Shown here: positions 17,730-25,958 of the stretch, piece after piece
How positions within the stretch are numbered: the stretch's first letter is position 1
How the letters are laid out: every line of letters starts with the position of its first letter
Assembly: GCA_007133065.1 (NCBI GenBank)
Contig: SLNJ01000107.1
Coordinates: 1 to 54,873 of the forward strand
Length of the DNA: 54,873 bases
Reading direction: 5' to 3'
Origin: Opitutales bacterium
GTDB taxonomy: Bacteria; Verrucomicrobiota; Verrucomicrobiia; Opitutales; Oceanipulchritudinaceae
Made by a program: the position numbers and the translations under genes
Notes under the pieces: model-generated
The model's database searches: none
What the model was told of the DNA's origin: nothing
What the model saw: the letters and a program-made list of their open reading frames with translations, nothing else

Positions 17730-19127
17730 CTACTTCTCCCGTGCCTGAATTCTGCGAGCGGTTTCGGCATCGCCGATGTGAAGTGTCTCGTAGGCCTGGT
17801 CGCTGGATTCGAAGAAATCGATTCCCTCGACCCCGTGCCAGCCCTTCTGGGTATACATTGGGTTGGTGGTGCCGGTCTCCTTTTCGCGACGGGCGATAAA
17901 GCCCTCCATCCTGCCGCGGAGCAGATCGACCACGTCGGGGTGCCGCTCGGCAACGTTGCGTTGCTCGCGCGGATCCTCGACCATGTTGTACAGTTCGACG
18001 GTCGGTTTGTGATGAAAATCCGGCTCCAGGGCGACAATCAGTTTCCAGTGCGGCGTGCGCCATCCATGTTTCCGCATCCAGGTGCACTCGGTGATGTAGA
18101 ACTCCGCGTCGAAACTGGCCTCCCGTTCCCGAACCAACCGGAGCAGCGATTTCCCATCAAACGTGTCGCTGCATTTGAGTCCGGCCAGATCGAGCAGGGT
18201 GGGGACCAGGTCGCGGTGCAGGTTGTAGCCGGAGACGCGCGCGCCAGAGGGAAGCTTGCGCGGGTATCGGATGATCTGTGGGACGATCAGGTTCCCCTCG
18301 TAAAGCCCGTGATGATCGTACCAACAATCATGTTCGTAAAGGATTTCCCCGTGGTCGCCGTTCAGGACGACAATGGTGTCGTCGAGAATTCCCATGGACT
18401 GGAGTTGTTCAAAGATCGCCGCGATACATGCATCCATGTAGGCGATCGCTCCGTCGTATTGGGCGTCGATGTAGCGATGGTCGGTGATGCCCGGCGGCAT
18501 CCAGGATTGGAAGTAGTCGCGGAACGGCTTGAACGCCATGACCGGATCCATGCTCCGATTCTCCGGGTCGCACTCGTCGCCGTGGTAGAACATCCGGTCG
18601 TAGGGCGCCGGGGGCAGGTACGGCGAGTGCGGGTCCATGTGCCGGAGCATAACGAACCACGGTTTCTCCTCCGATTGCAGTCGCTCGATCTCGGGCAGCG
18701 CAACCTCGTTGAGATTCTGCGCTTTTGTAAGCGGTCGGTTCTCCCAGTCACCCCAGCTCTTGTAATCGAGGTAGTTGTCGAACCCGCGCGAGGCGGGATT
18801 CCTGGAGAATCCAACGCAGGTGCTCTCGTAGCCCTCGTCGCGGAGCACCTCGGCCAGGGTCCGGATCTTCGGGGTGAGCCCGCCCTTGTGGCGCAGGGCC
18901 ACCACCTCGGTTCCGAAACAATCCCGGCCGGTCAGCATGGATGCGTACGCCGAGGTCGTGGGAACGTGCGGCGAAAAGGTTCGCTCGAAGAGGGTGGCGT
19001 CGGCCGCGAACCGGTCGATGTGCGGCGTGGTCAACCGGTGATAGCCGTAGCAGCTCAGATGATTCCGCCGCAGGGAATCGACGGCAATCAGGAGAATATT
19101 GGGTTTGTTGCGTTTGGTACTGGGCAT
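17730..19127 (-). CDS. Sulfatase-fold hydrolase lacking the formylglycine motif
   Basis: Alkaline-phosphatase-superfamily enzyme of 465 residues. NPNILLIAVDSLRRNHLSCYGY carries the first metal Asp (D17), and VVLNGDHGEILYEH is the second metal site. At the nucleophile position the CxPSR signature is replaced by P56-T57-T58-S-A-Y before SMLTG, so alignment puts Thr57 where the formylglycine Cys or Ser would be. Thr is the nucleophile in phosphodiesterase and phosphoethanolamine-transferase relatives, so it may act on phosphate esters or be a divergent sulfatase. No signal peptide is seen. It lies 43 bp after the Gfo/Idh/MocA gene and 5 bp before the sulfotransferase-like gene. Confidence 0.85.
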   Translation of the reverse strand: MPSTKRNKPNILLIAVDSLRRNHLSCYGYHRLTTPHIDRFAADATLFERTFSPHVPTTSAYASMLTGRDCFGTEVVALRHKGGLTPKIRTLAEVLRDEGYESTCVGFSRNPASRGFDNYLDYKSWGDWENRPLTKAQNLNEVALPEIERLQSEEKPWFVMLRHMDPHSPYLPPAPYDRMFYHGDECDPENRSMDPVMAFKPFRDYFQSWMPPGITDHRYIDAQYDGAIAYMDACIAAIFEQLQSMGILDDTIVVLNGDHGEILYEHDCWYDHHGLYEGNLIVPQIIRYPRKLPSGARVSGYNLHRDLVPTLLDLAGLKCSDTFDGKSLLRLVREREASFDAEFYITECTWMRKHGWRTPHWKLIVALEPDFHHKPTVELYNMVEDPREQRNVAERHPDVVDLLRGRMEGFIARREKETGTTNPMYTQKGWHGVEGIDFFESSDQAYETLHIGDAETARRIQAREK

Positions 19128-19170
19128 GGTTTCTGTGAGTGAAGGTGACTGGGTTTTCCGCGCCCTGGCG

Positions 19171-20214
19171 TCAGCGGGGTAGCGGGATCCGGCGGCCCTG
19201 TTCGGAAGCCTCGTAGGAGGCGAGGGTCATTCTGAGGACGTCGCGGCCTTCCTCCGCTGTCGCGATTGGCTCCCGCTCTTGCGCGAGGAACTCGACCAGC
19301 GGGGCGGCGAGACCGGTGATGCGGACGCCCTGGTGATCGGGCGGGGGGAGGTCGCTGTATTGCCAGGCGCCACGCTCTTCCGAGAACCACTTCAGTGCTG
19401 TGGCCCCGTTCGGTTTGGGCGCTCCGGCGCTGGGCTGATCGCCGAAGTTCTGAATGATCACGCCGCGGTCCCCGCTGATCTCGGTGGTGTTTTCGCCGGC
19501 TACGGCCACGAACGAGCTGACCACCTCCGCCATCATTCCGTTCGCGTAGCGGTAGATGGCGATGCCATGGTCGTCGGGGACTTGCGGATTGTATAGCGTG
19601 GCAATCTCCGCGCTGACGCTTTCCGGCATGCCGAACAACCAGTAGAGAAAATCGATGGCGTGCGCGGCGTCATCCGCCCACATACCGCGGTTGAGCTCGG
19701 GTTTTACGTGCCAGGTCTGGTCGAATCCCTTCATGCGGTGGGTCATCAAACAATGCCGCCGGCGCACGATGAGCACCCGTCCGACCGCGCCATCCGCGAT
19801 CAGATCCCGCATCTCAAGGTTCTGGGGGTCGACGCGCATCTGCCAGGCGAGGGTGAACCGGACGCCGGTCCGCCGGACCGCCTCGACAATGCGGTCCGCC
19901 TCGGCGAGCGCAAGGGCCGCGGGTTTCTGCAAAATGATTGTTTTTCCCGCTTCGGCCGCGGCCTCCACCAACTCGGCATGGAGCGAAGTCTCGGCGGCGA
20001 TGACGACGGCGGCAAGATCATCGCGCGCCAGGAGCACGTCAACCGACCCGGATGGTTCGGTGCCGTGCGCGTGACATCCCTGCCGAAGTCGTTCCGTATC
20101 GTGATCCCAGGCGGCGATGAGGCGGACGCGGTCCGCGTGGTGCTCGCGCCACGCTTTGCAGTAGCTGTTGACGTGTCCGTGGGCGAATCCGAGTACTCCG
20201 ATTCCGATCGTCAT
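19171..20214 (-). CDS. Gfo/Idh/MocA family sugar dehydrogenase
   Basis: NAD(P)-dependent oxidoreductase of sugars or inositols. The Rossmann N-terminus IGIGVLGFAHGHVNSYCKAW departs from the usual GxGxxG (GFAHGH), which is seen in some branches of the family. The conserved EKP appears here as LQKPAA, with Gln in place of Glu. The C-terminal domain starts near residue 130 (FTLAWQMR). The start is ATG 20214; a GTG at 20229 would overlap the upstream gene. The distance to the upstream stop (20219) is 4 bp, indicating operon coupling. Length is 347. Confidence 0.88.
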   Translation of the reverse strand: MTIGIGVLGFAHGHVNSYCKAWREHHADRVRLIAAWDHDTERLRQGCHAHGTEPSGSVDVLLARDDLAAVVIAAETSLHAELVEAAAEAGKTIILQKPAALALAEADRIVEAVRRTGVRFTLAWQMRVDPQNLEMRDLIADGAVGRVLIVRRRHCLMTHRMKGFDQTWHVKPELNRGMWADDAAHAIDFLYWLFGMPESVSAEIATLYNPQVPDDHGIAIYRYANGMMAEVVSSFVAVAGENTTEISGDRGVIIQNFGDQPSAGAPKPNGATALKWFSEERGAWQYSDLPPPDHQGVRITGLAAPLVEFLAQEREPIATAEEGRDVLRMTLASYEASEQGRRIPLPR

Positions 20215-20218
20215 GACG

Positions 20219-21016
20219 TTACCGTGCACCGCACGCTTGGAGGCAGGCCTGCATGTGACCGCGGGTCTCCGCAGCGATCGCCACGCACTCGGGCAACCCG
20301 TAATCCTTGGCCCCGATCACCTCGAGATTCACCGGTCCGGTGTACCCGTTTTCGTGCAGCACCCGGATGTATCCGATCAGGTCGATATCGCCGCGTCCGT
20401 TCGCCTGCATCTCCGGTTTCCCGGGACCCTTCTCGCGGCCTTTGCAGTCGCGGATATGCACGTGGCGAATGCGCTGGATGACGGCGTTCAGGGCTTCGAC
20501 CGGGTTTTCCCCGGCCCGGTGGATGTGGCTCGGGTCCATGTCGAGCCCGAAGGCCGGAGATGGAATCGCTTCGAGAACCTTGAGGCTGGTCGGCGTATTG
20601 TAGACGGCGTGGCCGACGTGCGCTTTGACGCAGAGGATGAGTCCGTAGTGCTCGGCTCGCTCAACCAGTTTGCCAAGGGAATCGATGACCTCGTTCAACG
20701 TCGAGGGATCATCGGTCTTCCCGCCCGGGCCGCAATTGATGACGGGAATTTCGAGTTCCGCGGCCGCCTGCATCGCCTCCTCCATGCGCTCTGCGTCCCT
20801 TGAGGGTTGCTCGATCGCGAGCAGTTCCAGGCCGTACGCGGAGGCCAGACGTTTGGCATCCGGAGCGATCTCACGCCAGCGGTCGATGACGAGGTGTTCT
20901 CCCATATTCGGGATCGCCGAGAGCTCGATCCCGTCGTAACCGCAGACGGCGGTGTATTTAAAGGCGGTTTCCAGGTCGTGGCCGCCGAAGAGTACTGAGT
21001 TGAGTCCGAGTTTCAT
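20219..21016 (-). CDS. Sugar phosphate isomerase/epimerase (xylose isomerase-like TIM barrel)
   Basis: TIM-barrel protein of the xylose isomerase-like family (IolE/hydroxypyruvate isomerase group), probably isomerising or epimerising a keto-sugar made by the neighbouring dehydrogenases. Features include MKLGLNSVLFGG at the start, GYDGIELSAIP, GLDMDPSHIHRAGENP (metal ligands) and IRHVHIRDCKGREKG. Length 265 is typical. Its leader shares the 12-mer CCAACGAAAGAA, 5 nt before the ATG, with the upstream gene at 22075. Confidence 0.88.
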   Translation of the reverse strand: MKLGLNSVLFGGHDLETAFKYTAVCGYDGIELSAIPNMGEHLVIDRWREIAPDAKRLASAYGLELLAIEQPSRDAERMEEAMQAAAELEIPVINCGPGGKTDDPSTLNEVIDSLGKLVERAEHYGLILCVKAHVGHAVYNTPTSLKVLEAIPSPAFGLDMDPSHIHRAGENPVEALNAVIQRIRHVHIRDCKGREKGPGKPEMQANGRGDIDLIGYIRVLHENGYTGPVNLEVIGAKDYGLPECVAIAAETRGHMQACLQACGAR

Positions 21017-21070
21017 GCGTGTTCTTTCGTTGGTTCAGGTGGTCTGTGTGTACCGTTCGTCCGCGCCGGA

Positions 21071-22075
21071 TCAGCGCTGATCGAGGGTGACGACGGTTCC
21101 GTTTTCCCAGCTCTCGATGGCGGCTTCGATGACGCATTGCGCCTTCAGCGCTTCCTCACCGCTTCCCTGGATCTCGTCTGGCGGCGTTTCCTGCACAAGA
21201 TCGCGGACCCATGCATCGATCCGGGACTGAAAGGTTTCGCCGAAGCTCTTCATTCCACCCAGACAGGCATAGGACTCCTGCTCCGGTGAGAACCGCGGGC
21301 TGAAGGTGAGCTTTTCGCAGGCGTCGTCGATGATGACACGCGCATCCGAACCGACCACTTCGCAGGTCTCCAATCCCCAGGGAGTTCCCGGTCCACCCCC
21401 GTCATAGCTGCCGAGCAGGTGTCCGATCGCGCCGTCGGCAAACTGGAGGTTGACCTGGACATTCGACCAGATCGTGCGCCCCTTGCCCTTCTTGAAGAAT
21501 GCATGGACGCGGACGATATCGCCGCCGAAGTATCGCATGATGTCGATCGAGTGCGGGTGGAGGGCGCGCATGTGGAAGTGGGGACTCGATTCGTTCTTGT
21601 TGTTGATCCACATCCGCATATTGACGAAATGGACCTCACCGAGCCGCCCTTCATCGAGCCACGCCTTCGCGCGCGCGGCTGCCGGGGTGAACCGATGGTT
21701 GAGGTTGATGCCGTAGCGAAGCCCTTTCTCTTTCGCCAGGGCGACCATTTCGCGGGCTTCCGGGATTTTATTGGAGATCGGTTTCTCGCCCAGGACAGGG
21801 ATTCCAGCGCTCAGGAGCGCCATCGTCGGTTCATAGTGATGCCCGCCGTTCTCCTCCCCGGCGGTGCAGACGCTGGCCGCGTCCATTGCAGTCCCCGAGC
21901 CGAGCATTTCCTTCAAAGAGGAGAATGCGCTGCAGTCGTGTTCCTTGGCCGCCGCTTCCGCGCGCTCGGAATCGATGTCGCAGAATGCGACCACCTCGGT
22001 TTCAGGGTTCTGTCCATAACAGCGGGCATGGTTTTTACCGATGTTCCCGGCGCCGACAATTGCGATTTTCAACAT
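21071..22075 (-). CDS. Gfo/Idh/MocA family sugar dehydrogenase, first gene of the operon
   Basis: NAD(P)-dependent sugar oxidoreductase. The N-terminus IAIVGAGNIGKNHARCYG has an intact GxGxxG loop. LGEKPISNKIPEA carries the EKP motif, and RALHPHSIDIMRYFGGD includes the catalytic His in the HxxD-type motif. The start is ATG 22075 (MLKIAIVG); the 15 extra codons upstream are not family-like. Length 334. It is the promoter-proximal gene of the minus-strand cluster and faces the AraC-type regulator across a 98-bp divergent region, which suggests direct regulation by it. Confidence 0.9.
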   Translation of the reverse strand: MLKIAIVGAGNIGKNHARCYGQNPETEVVAFCDIDSERAEAAAKEHDCSAFSSLKEMLGSGTAMDAASVCTAGEENGGHHYEPTMALLSAGIPVLGEKPISNKIPEAREMVALAKEKGLRYGINLNHRFTPAAARAKAWLDEGRLGEVHFVNMRMWINNKNESSPHFHMRALHPHSIDIMRYFGGDIVRVHAFFKKGKGRTIWSNVQVNLQFADGAIGHLLGSYDGGGPGTPWGLETCEVVGSDARVIIDDACEKLTFSPRFSPEQESYACLGGMKSFGETFQSRIDAWVRDLVQETPPDEIQGSGEEALKAQCVIEAAIESWENGTVVTLDQR

Positions 22076-22173
22076 GGGGTTTCTTTCGTTGGGTTTATCC
22101 GGGACCATAATACGTGGCACCGGTTTTTTTTAACTAGAACAAACGCGTCAAATTTCATAAGGAATCCGATATA
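22076..22173. promoter_or_regulatory. Divergent control region between sugar operon and AraC regulator
   Basis: This 98-bp gap is AT-richer than its surroundings and must contain promoters for both directions unless the regulator is read from elsewhere. A run of eight T follows CACCGG near 22118-22131. TAAGGAATCC before GTG 22174 is a plausible ribosome-binding region. On the minus strand the leader CCAACGAAAGAA lies 5 nt before ATG 22075. Sites bound by the regulator cannot be assigned by eye. Confidence 0.45.
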
Positions 22174-23076
22174 GTGAATGCGGCGCCGCACACGATCAAC
22201 CAGTCGAGGGTTCGGCTCAGCAGCCGGTCTCCGGTTCGCGTTGAGGTCATTAACCGGCAGAATCCAACCGGATTGCACGGTCACGGGTTCTATGAGATCA
22301 TCGTCGTGACACACGGTGAGGCGGATCACGTCACCGACGAGGCAACAGAACGAATCCGGGCGGGCTCGGTCCTGATTCTCGCCCCGGGACAGACGCACGC
22401 CTATGCGCGGTGCGCCGGACTTGGAATCATCAATATCTACTACCTCGCCGAATGGTTTCTGGCGGACATCCGGGCGCTGCGGAGCATCGATTATCTGGTT
22501 CCCCTGTTTTTTGCATCGAATCTCTACAACCGGCCTCCACCCGGACGCATCCCACACCTCCGGCTCGATGGCGCGTGGATGCAGCAGTGTACGGCTGAGT
22601 TGGAGGAAATTCGCAGGCGGGGAGAAGCCGGAACCGTTCCTCTGCTATACCTTGAGGCCTGTTTTCTTAAGCTCCTCATCATTCTGGGGCAGGCATATGA
22701 CCGCTGGAGTGACGCTCCGCCGCACCATGGGTTCCGGCACGAGATCCAGCGCAGCCTGGAGGAGATTGAGGAGATTGTTGCGAAGCAGCGGACGTTCGGC
22801 GTAGGGGCGGTCGCGCGCCGGGTCGGGCTCAGCCCCGATCACTTCACCCGGCTCTTTCGGGCCGCAACCGGCATGTCGCCGATGGAGTATTTCCAGAAGC
22901 ATCGCATTCACCATGTCTGCCGCCGGTTGTTGAACTCGAAAAAGTCGGTTACGGAAATCGCCCACGAGTTCGGTTACGCCGATTCGACCCACCTGGACCG
23001 ATTCTTCAAACGGTATCAGGGGACGACTCCGCGCGAGTACCGGCGCCGGTTCGGGGAGGATAAGCGTGTAGCGTGA
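22174..23076 (+). CDS. AraC family transcriptional regulator
   Basis: Probable activator of the divergent sulfated-sugar operon. The N-terminal half (about residues 20-100) is a cupin-type ligand pocket: LHGHGFYEIIVVTHGEADHV and AGSVLILAPGQTHAY. The C-terminal about 95 residues form the double helix-turn-helix of AraC/XylS proteins: VGAVARRVGLSPDHFTRLFR and VTEIAHEFGYADSTHLDRFF, then KRYQGTTPREYRRRF. Total is 300 residues. The start codon is GTG with TAAGGAATCC upstream; no ATG is available nearby. It converges with the next gene with a gap of only 11 bp. Confidence 0.92.
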   Translation: MNAAPHTINQSRVRLSSRSPVRVEVINRQNPTGLHGHGFYEIIVVTHGEADHVTDEATERIRAGSVLILAPGQTHAYARCAGLGIINIYYLAEWFLADIRALRSIDYLVPLFFASNLYNRPPPGRIPHLRLDGAWMQQCTAELEEIRRRGEAGTVPLLYLEACFLKLLIILGQAYDRWSDAPPHHGFRHEIQRSLEEIEEIVAKQRTFGVGAVARRVGLSPDHFTRLFRAATGMSPMEYFQKHRIHHVCRRLLNSKKSVTEIAHEFGYADSTHLDRFFKRYQGTTPREYRRRFGEDKRVA

Positions 23077-23087
23077 CCGGCGCGGTA

Positions 23088-24305
23088 TTACCGTGCCGAT
23101 TCGATGCGATAGATCGCGCCGTCGCGTTTGTCGGTGGCGACGTAGATATAGCCGTCCGGTCCCTCGCGAACGTCGCGGATCCGTCCGATCTTGCCGAGAA
23201 GGAGTTCCTCGTCGTGGATGACCTCGTAGTCTTCGATAACGAGCCGCCGAATACGCTCGGCCCTGAGACCGCCCGCGAGCAGATCTCCCTTCCAGTGCGC
23301 GAAGCGGTCGGAGGTGACGAGGGCGAGTCCGGAAGGCGCCAGAGTCGGGAGCAGTTCATATACCGGATCGATCATATCCTCCCGTGTGCGCGCCTCAGCG
23401 TGTGGGAACGGTCCCTCGGTTCGATAATCACGACCGAGCGTGACGACGGGCCATCCGTAATTGCCGCCGGCCGTATGCACGTTGAGCTCGTCCCCGCCGC
23501 GCGGGCCGTGTTCGGTGGACCAGATCTCGCCCGACTCCGGGTCGACGATAAGTCCCTGGATGTTCCGGTGTCCGTAGCTGTAGATCTCCGGGTGCGCGTC
23601 GTCCTGTTCCATGAACGGGTTGTCCGGTGCCGGTTCACCTGTCTCGGTGAGCCGGAGCAGCGTACCGGCATGGTCGCCGAGATCCTGGGCGCGGGGCGGC
23701 TGGCCGCCGCGGTCCCCGATGCTCATCAGCAGGTAGCCATCCGTTGTCCACGCGAGGCGGGACCCGTAGTGGCGTCCCGGCCCCGATTTCCGGTCCTGGG
23801 TAAAGATCTGTTCCAGGTCCATGAGTTCATCACCTTGAAGGCGCCCACGAACCAGGGTCGTTGCGGTCCCGTCGGCATCGCCTCGGGAATAGGTGAGATA
23901 GATCCAGGGTTCGTTCTCGAAGTCGTGGTGGGGGAGCACCTCCATCAGCCCGCCCTGGCCGCGGGCATGAATGTCGTCGGGCAGGCCGGAAACCGGCGTG
24001 ACGGCGCCATTCTCGACGATGTTGAGACGCCCGGCCCGTTCGGTCACCAGCATGCGTTGATCCGGGAGGAATGCGATACTCCAAGGGTGTTCCAAGCCGT
24101 CGACCACACGAACCAGGCGAATCGGCTCGTATTGGGTTCCGATTCGCTCTTCTATGACTTCCGCCGCGAGGCTCCCTGAGATGGCCGCGGCTGCGACCAG
24201 CAGCGACACGAGCTTCGATGGGCGGACACGGATTTTGTGATTCCGCACGCCCGGTTGCGAAAGAAATTGCATCGTGGTATCGTGAACCGTTTTATTGTGT
24301 TTCAT
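23088..24305 (-). CDS. PQQ-dependent sugar dehydrogenase (YliI/Asd type), secreted
   Basis: Soluble aldose/sugar dehydrogenase with a six-bladed beta-propeller that binds PQQ and calcium in the periplasm. The N-terminus carries a hydrophobic export segment (LVSLLVAAAAISGSLAAEV) after a long basic stretch of about 30 residues. Family motifs are LEHPWSIAFLPDQRMLVTERAGRL, GQGGLMEVLPHHDF, RHYGSRLAW, YSYGHRNIQGL and STEHGPRGGDELN. Length 405 is normal. The long pre-signal N-terminus hints that the real start may be an internal ATG (MQFLSQPG, 11 codons in). PQQ synthesis genes are not in the window. Confidence 0.9.
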   Translation of the reverse strand: MKHNKTVHDTTMQFLSQPGVRNHKIRVRPSKLVSLLVAAAAISGSLAAEVIEERIGTQYEPIRLVRVVDGLEHPWSIAFLPDQRMLVTERAGRLNIVENGAVTPVSGLPDDIHARGQGGLMEVLPHHDFENEPWIYLTYSRGDADGTATTLVRGRLQGDELMDLEQIFTQDRKSGPGRHYGSRLAWTTDGYLLMSIGDRGGQPPRAQDLGDHAGTLLRLTETGEPAPDNPFMEQDDAHPEIYSYGHRNIQGLIVDPESGEIWSTEHGPRGGDELNVHTAGGNYGWPVVTLGRDYRTEGPFPHAEARTREDMIDPVYELLPTLAPSGLALVTSDRFAHWKGDLLAGGLRAERIRRLVIEDYEVIHDEELLLGKIGRIRDVREGPDGYIYVATDKRDGAIYRIESAR

Positions 24306-24555
24306 GGGTAATGGATCCTCACTTCGTTCCAGTTTGTGTTGAGTCGCCCGGAGTTGGCTGTGGCTCGCGAACGGTTAGCATAATATAATGTGCGTGTGGT
24401 TGGATGGTATTTCAAGGCCGGAGCGTGTTTTGTTATTCTGACGGACGGGATCCGATACGATACGGTGCGGCAGAGCAGAATCGGCGGGAGATTTCAGTTT
24501 GTTGAAACAAAACAGGGGCTCCGGGGTTCGTAAACGTGTGTCGTGTGATTCTTGT

Positions 24556-25923
24556 ATGAGCAGGGTTCCCGGATGGATACGCCGTTGGTACGGCCCGGCC
24601 GGGGTTTTCTTATTTTCCATCGCCTTAGCCGCCTGTGGCGCCGACGATCCCGATGCGGGCGCCGCGGCCCGCTCCGAAGGCGAGCGGGACGGACCGGTTC
24701 GCTCCGTCGAAGTCATCGAGGCCCGCCTTGGGGCGTTGCCGCTCGAACAACGCTTGAGCGGCGTGGTTCGCGCGCGGAATCAGGTCGTCATCTACCCCGA
24801 GGTCACGGGCCGGGTCGAGGCCGTCCTCGCGGGCAACGGGGATTTCGTGGAGAAGGATGATCCGCTCGTGCGCCTCAACTCCAGGCAGGCGGAGGAGCAG
24901 CTCAATCAGGCGCGGGCAAACCTCCGGGTGCAGGAGGCTTCGGCGGAGCAGGCCCATGCGCGATTGCGCGAGCTCCAGGCCGAGTTGCAGCGGATCGAAC
25001 AACTCGCCGAACGCGATTTCATCAGTCAGTTGGAGATTACCCGGCTGCGCGCCCAGGTCGAAGCGGCGCACGCCGATTACAACCGAGCGCTTGCACAGGT
25101 GGAGTCGGCGGAGTCGACGGTGAGCGAACGCGAGTGGATGCTTGAGCGGACGCTGGTGCGTTCGCCGGTGAGCGGGGTTGTCGGTCGCCGCAACGCGGAG
25201 GTTGGAATGCGGGTTGATGGTTCCACCCAGTTGTTTATCGTGGGCGATCTGAGCCTCGTTCAGGTCCGGGTGACGCTCACGGAACAGATGCTGCGTTTCA
25301 TTGAAGAGGGGCAAAGCGTACTGATCCGATCGGACCACTTCCCCGACTCGGTGATTGAGGCGACGGTGAGTCGGATCTCTCCATTCCTGCAGGAGGGGAG
25401 TTTTTCGACCGAGGCGACAATCGATGTTCCCAACCCGGATGGACTGCTTCGGTCGGGGATGTACGTGGATGTGGATATTCTCTACGGCGAGACCAGGCAG
25501 GCGACGCTCGTTCCGAACAGCGCGCTTCATGAGAATCCGCGAACGGGACGGATGGGCGTGTTCCTGGCGCGCGAACTGGACCGGGATGATTTTGGGGCGG
25601 AGGTGGATGGAATCCCCACAGGACCGGTTCCCGGGCTCTCTCCACCCACTCCGATCCAATACCGGGAGATCGAGGTGGTCGCCCGCGGACGCGCGGCCAG
25701 TGGAATCGACGGAATTGCGCCGGGCAGCTGGGTTGTTGTCGTGGGACACGACCTGCTGAGCCGGGAGGACGATGATGAGCAACAGGCTCGGGCCCGCGCG
25801 ATTTCATGGGACCGCTTGTTGGCATTGCAGGAGCTCCAGCAGCACGACGTGCTCCGGCAGTTCATGGAGCGACAGCGCGAGCGCATCATGAGCGCGACCG
25901 ACGCTTCCGGATCGAGCGACTAA
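24556..25923 (+). CDS. RND efflux membrane-fusion (adaptor) lipoprotein
   Basis: Periplasmic adaptor joining the RND pump at 25959 to an outer-membrane channel. The N-terminus is a lipoprotein signal: a hydrophobic core then IALAAC, giving the lipidated Cys. The barrel-sandwich half-motif is RNQVVIYPEVTGRVEAVL, the coiled-coil hairpin runs roughly from residue 110 to 200 (EQLNQARANLRVQEASAEQAH), and the second half-motif is TLVRSPVSGVVGRRNAEVG. The C-terminal beta domains follow. Length 455 is longer than most, with an extended tail (SREDDDEQQARARAISWDRL). ATG 24556 is preferred to TTG 24499. It lies 35 bp before the pump gene. Confidence 0.93.
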   Translation: MSRVPGWIRRWYGPAGVFLFSIALAACGADDPDAGAAARSEGERDGPVRSVEVIEARLGALPLEQRLSGVVRARNQVVIYPEVTGRVEAVLAGNGDFVEKDDPLVRLNSRQAEEQLNQARANLRVQEASAEQAHARLRELQAELQRIEQLAERDFISQLEITRLRAQVEAAHADYNRALAQVESAESTVSEREWMLERTLVRSPVSGVVGRRNAEVGMRVDGSTQLFIVGDLSLVQVRVTLTEQMLRFIEEGQSVLIRSDHFPDSVIEATVSRISPFLQEGSFSTEATIDVPNPDGLLRSGMYVDVDILYGETRQATLVPNSALHENPRTGRMGVFLARELDRDDFGAEVDGIPTGPVPGLSPPTPIQYREIEVVARGRAASGIDGIAPGSWVVVVGHDLLSREDDDEQQARARAISWDRLLALQELQQHDVLRQFMERQRERIMSATDASGSSD

Positions 25924-25958
25924 GAACGGCCAAACCAACGATTTAACCAGGTTATCCA

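Noticed and set aside
24384..24389. TATAAT as the -10 box of the RND operon
   Set aside because: The hexamer is perfect, but no acceptable -35 lies 16-18 bp upstream (TGGCTC is poor), and the site is about 170 bp from the start. It is left unassigned.
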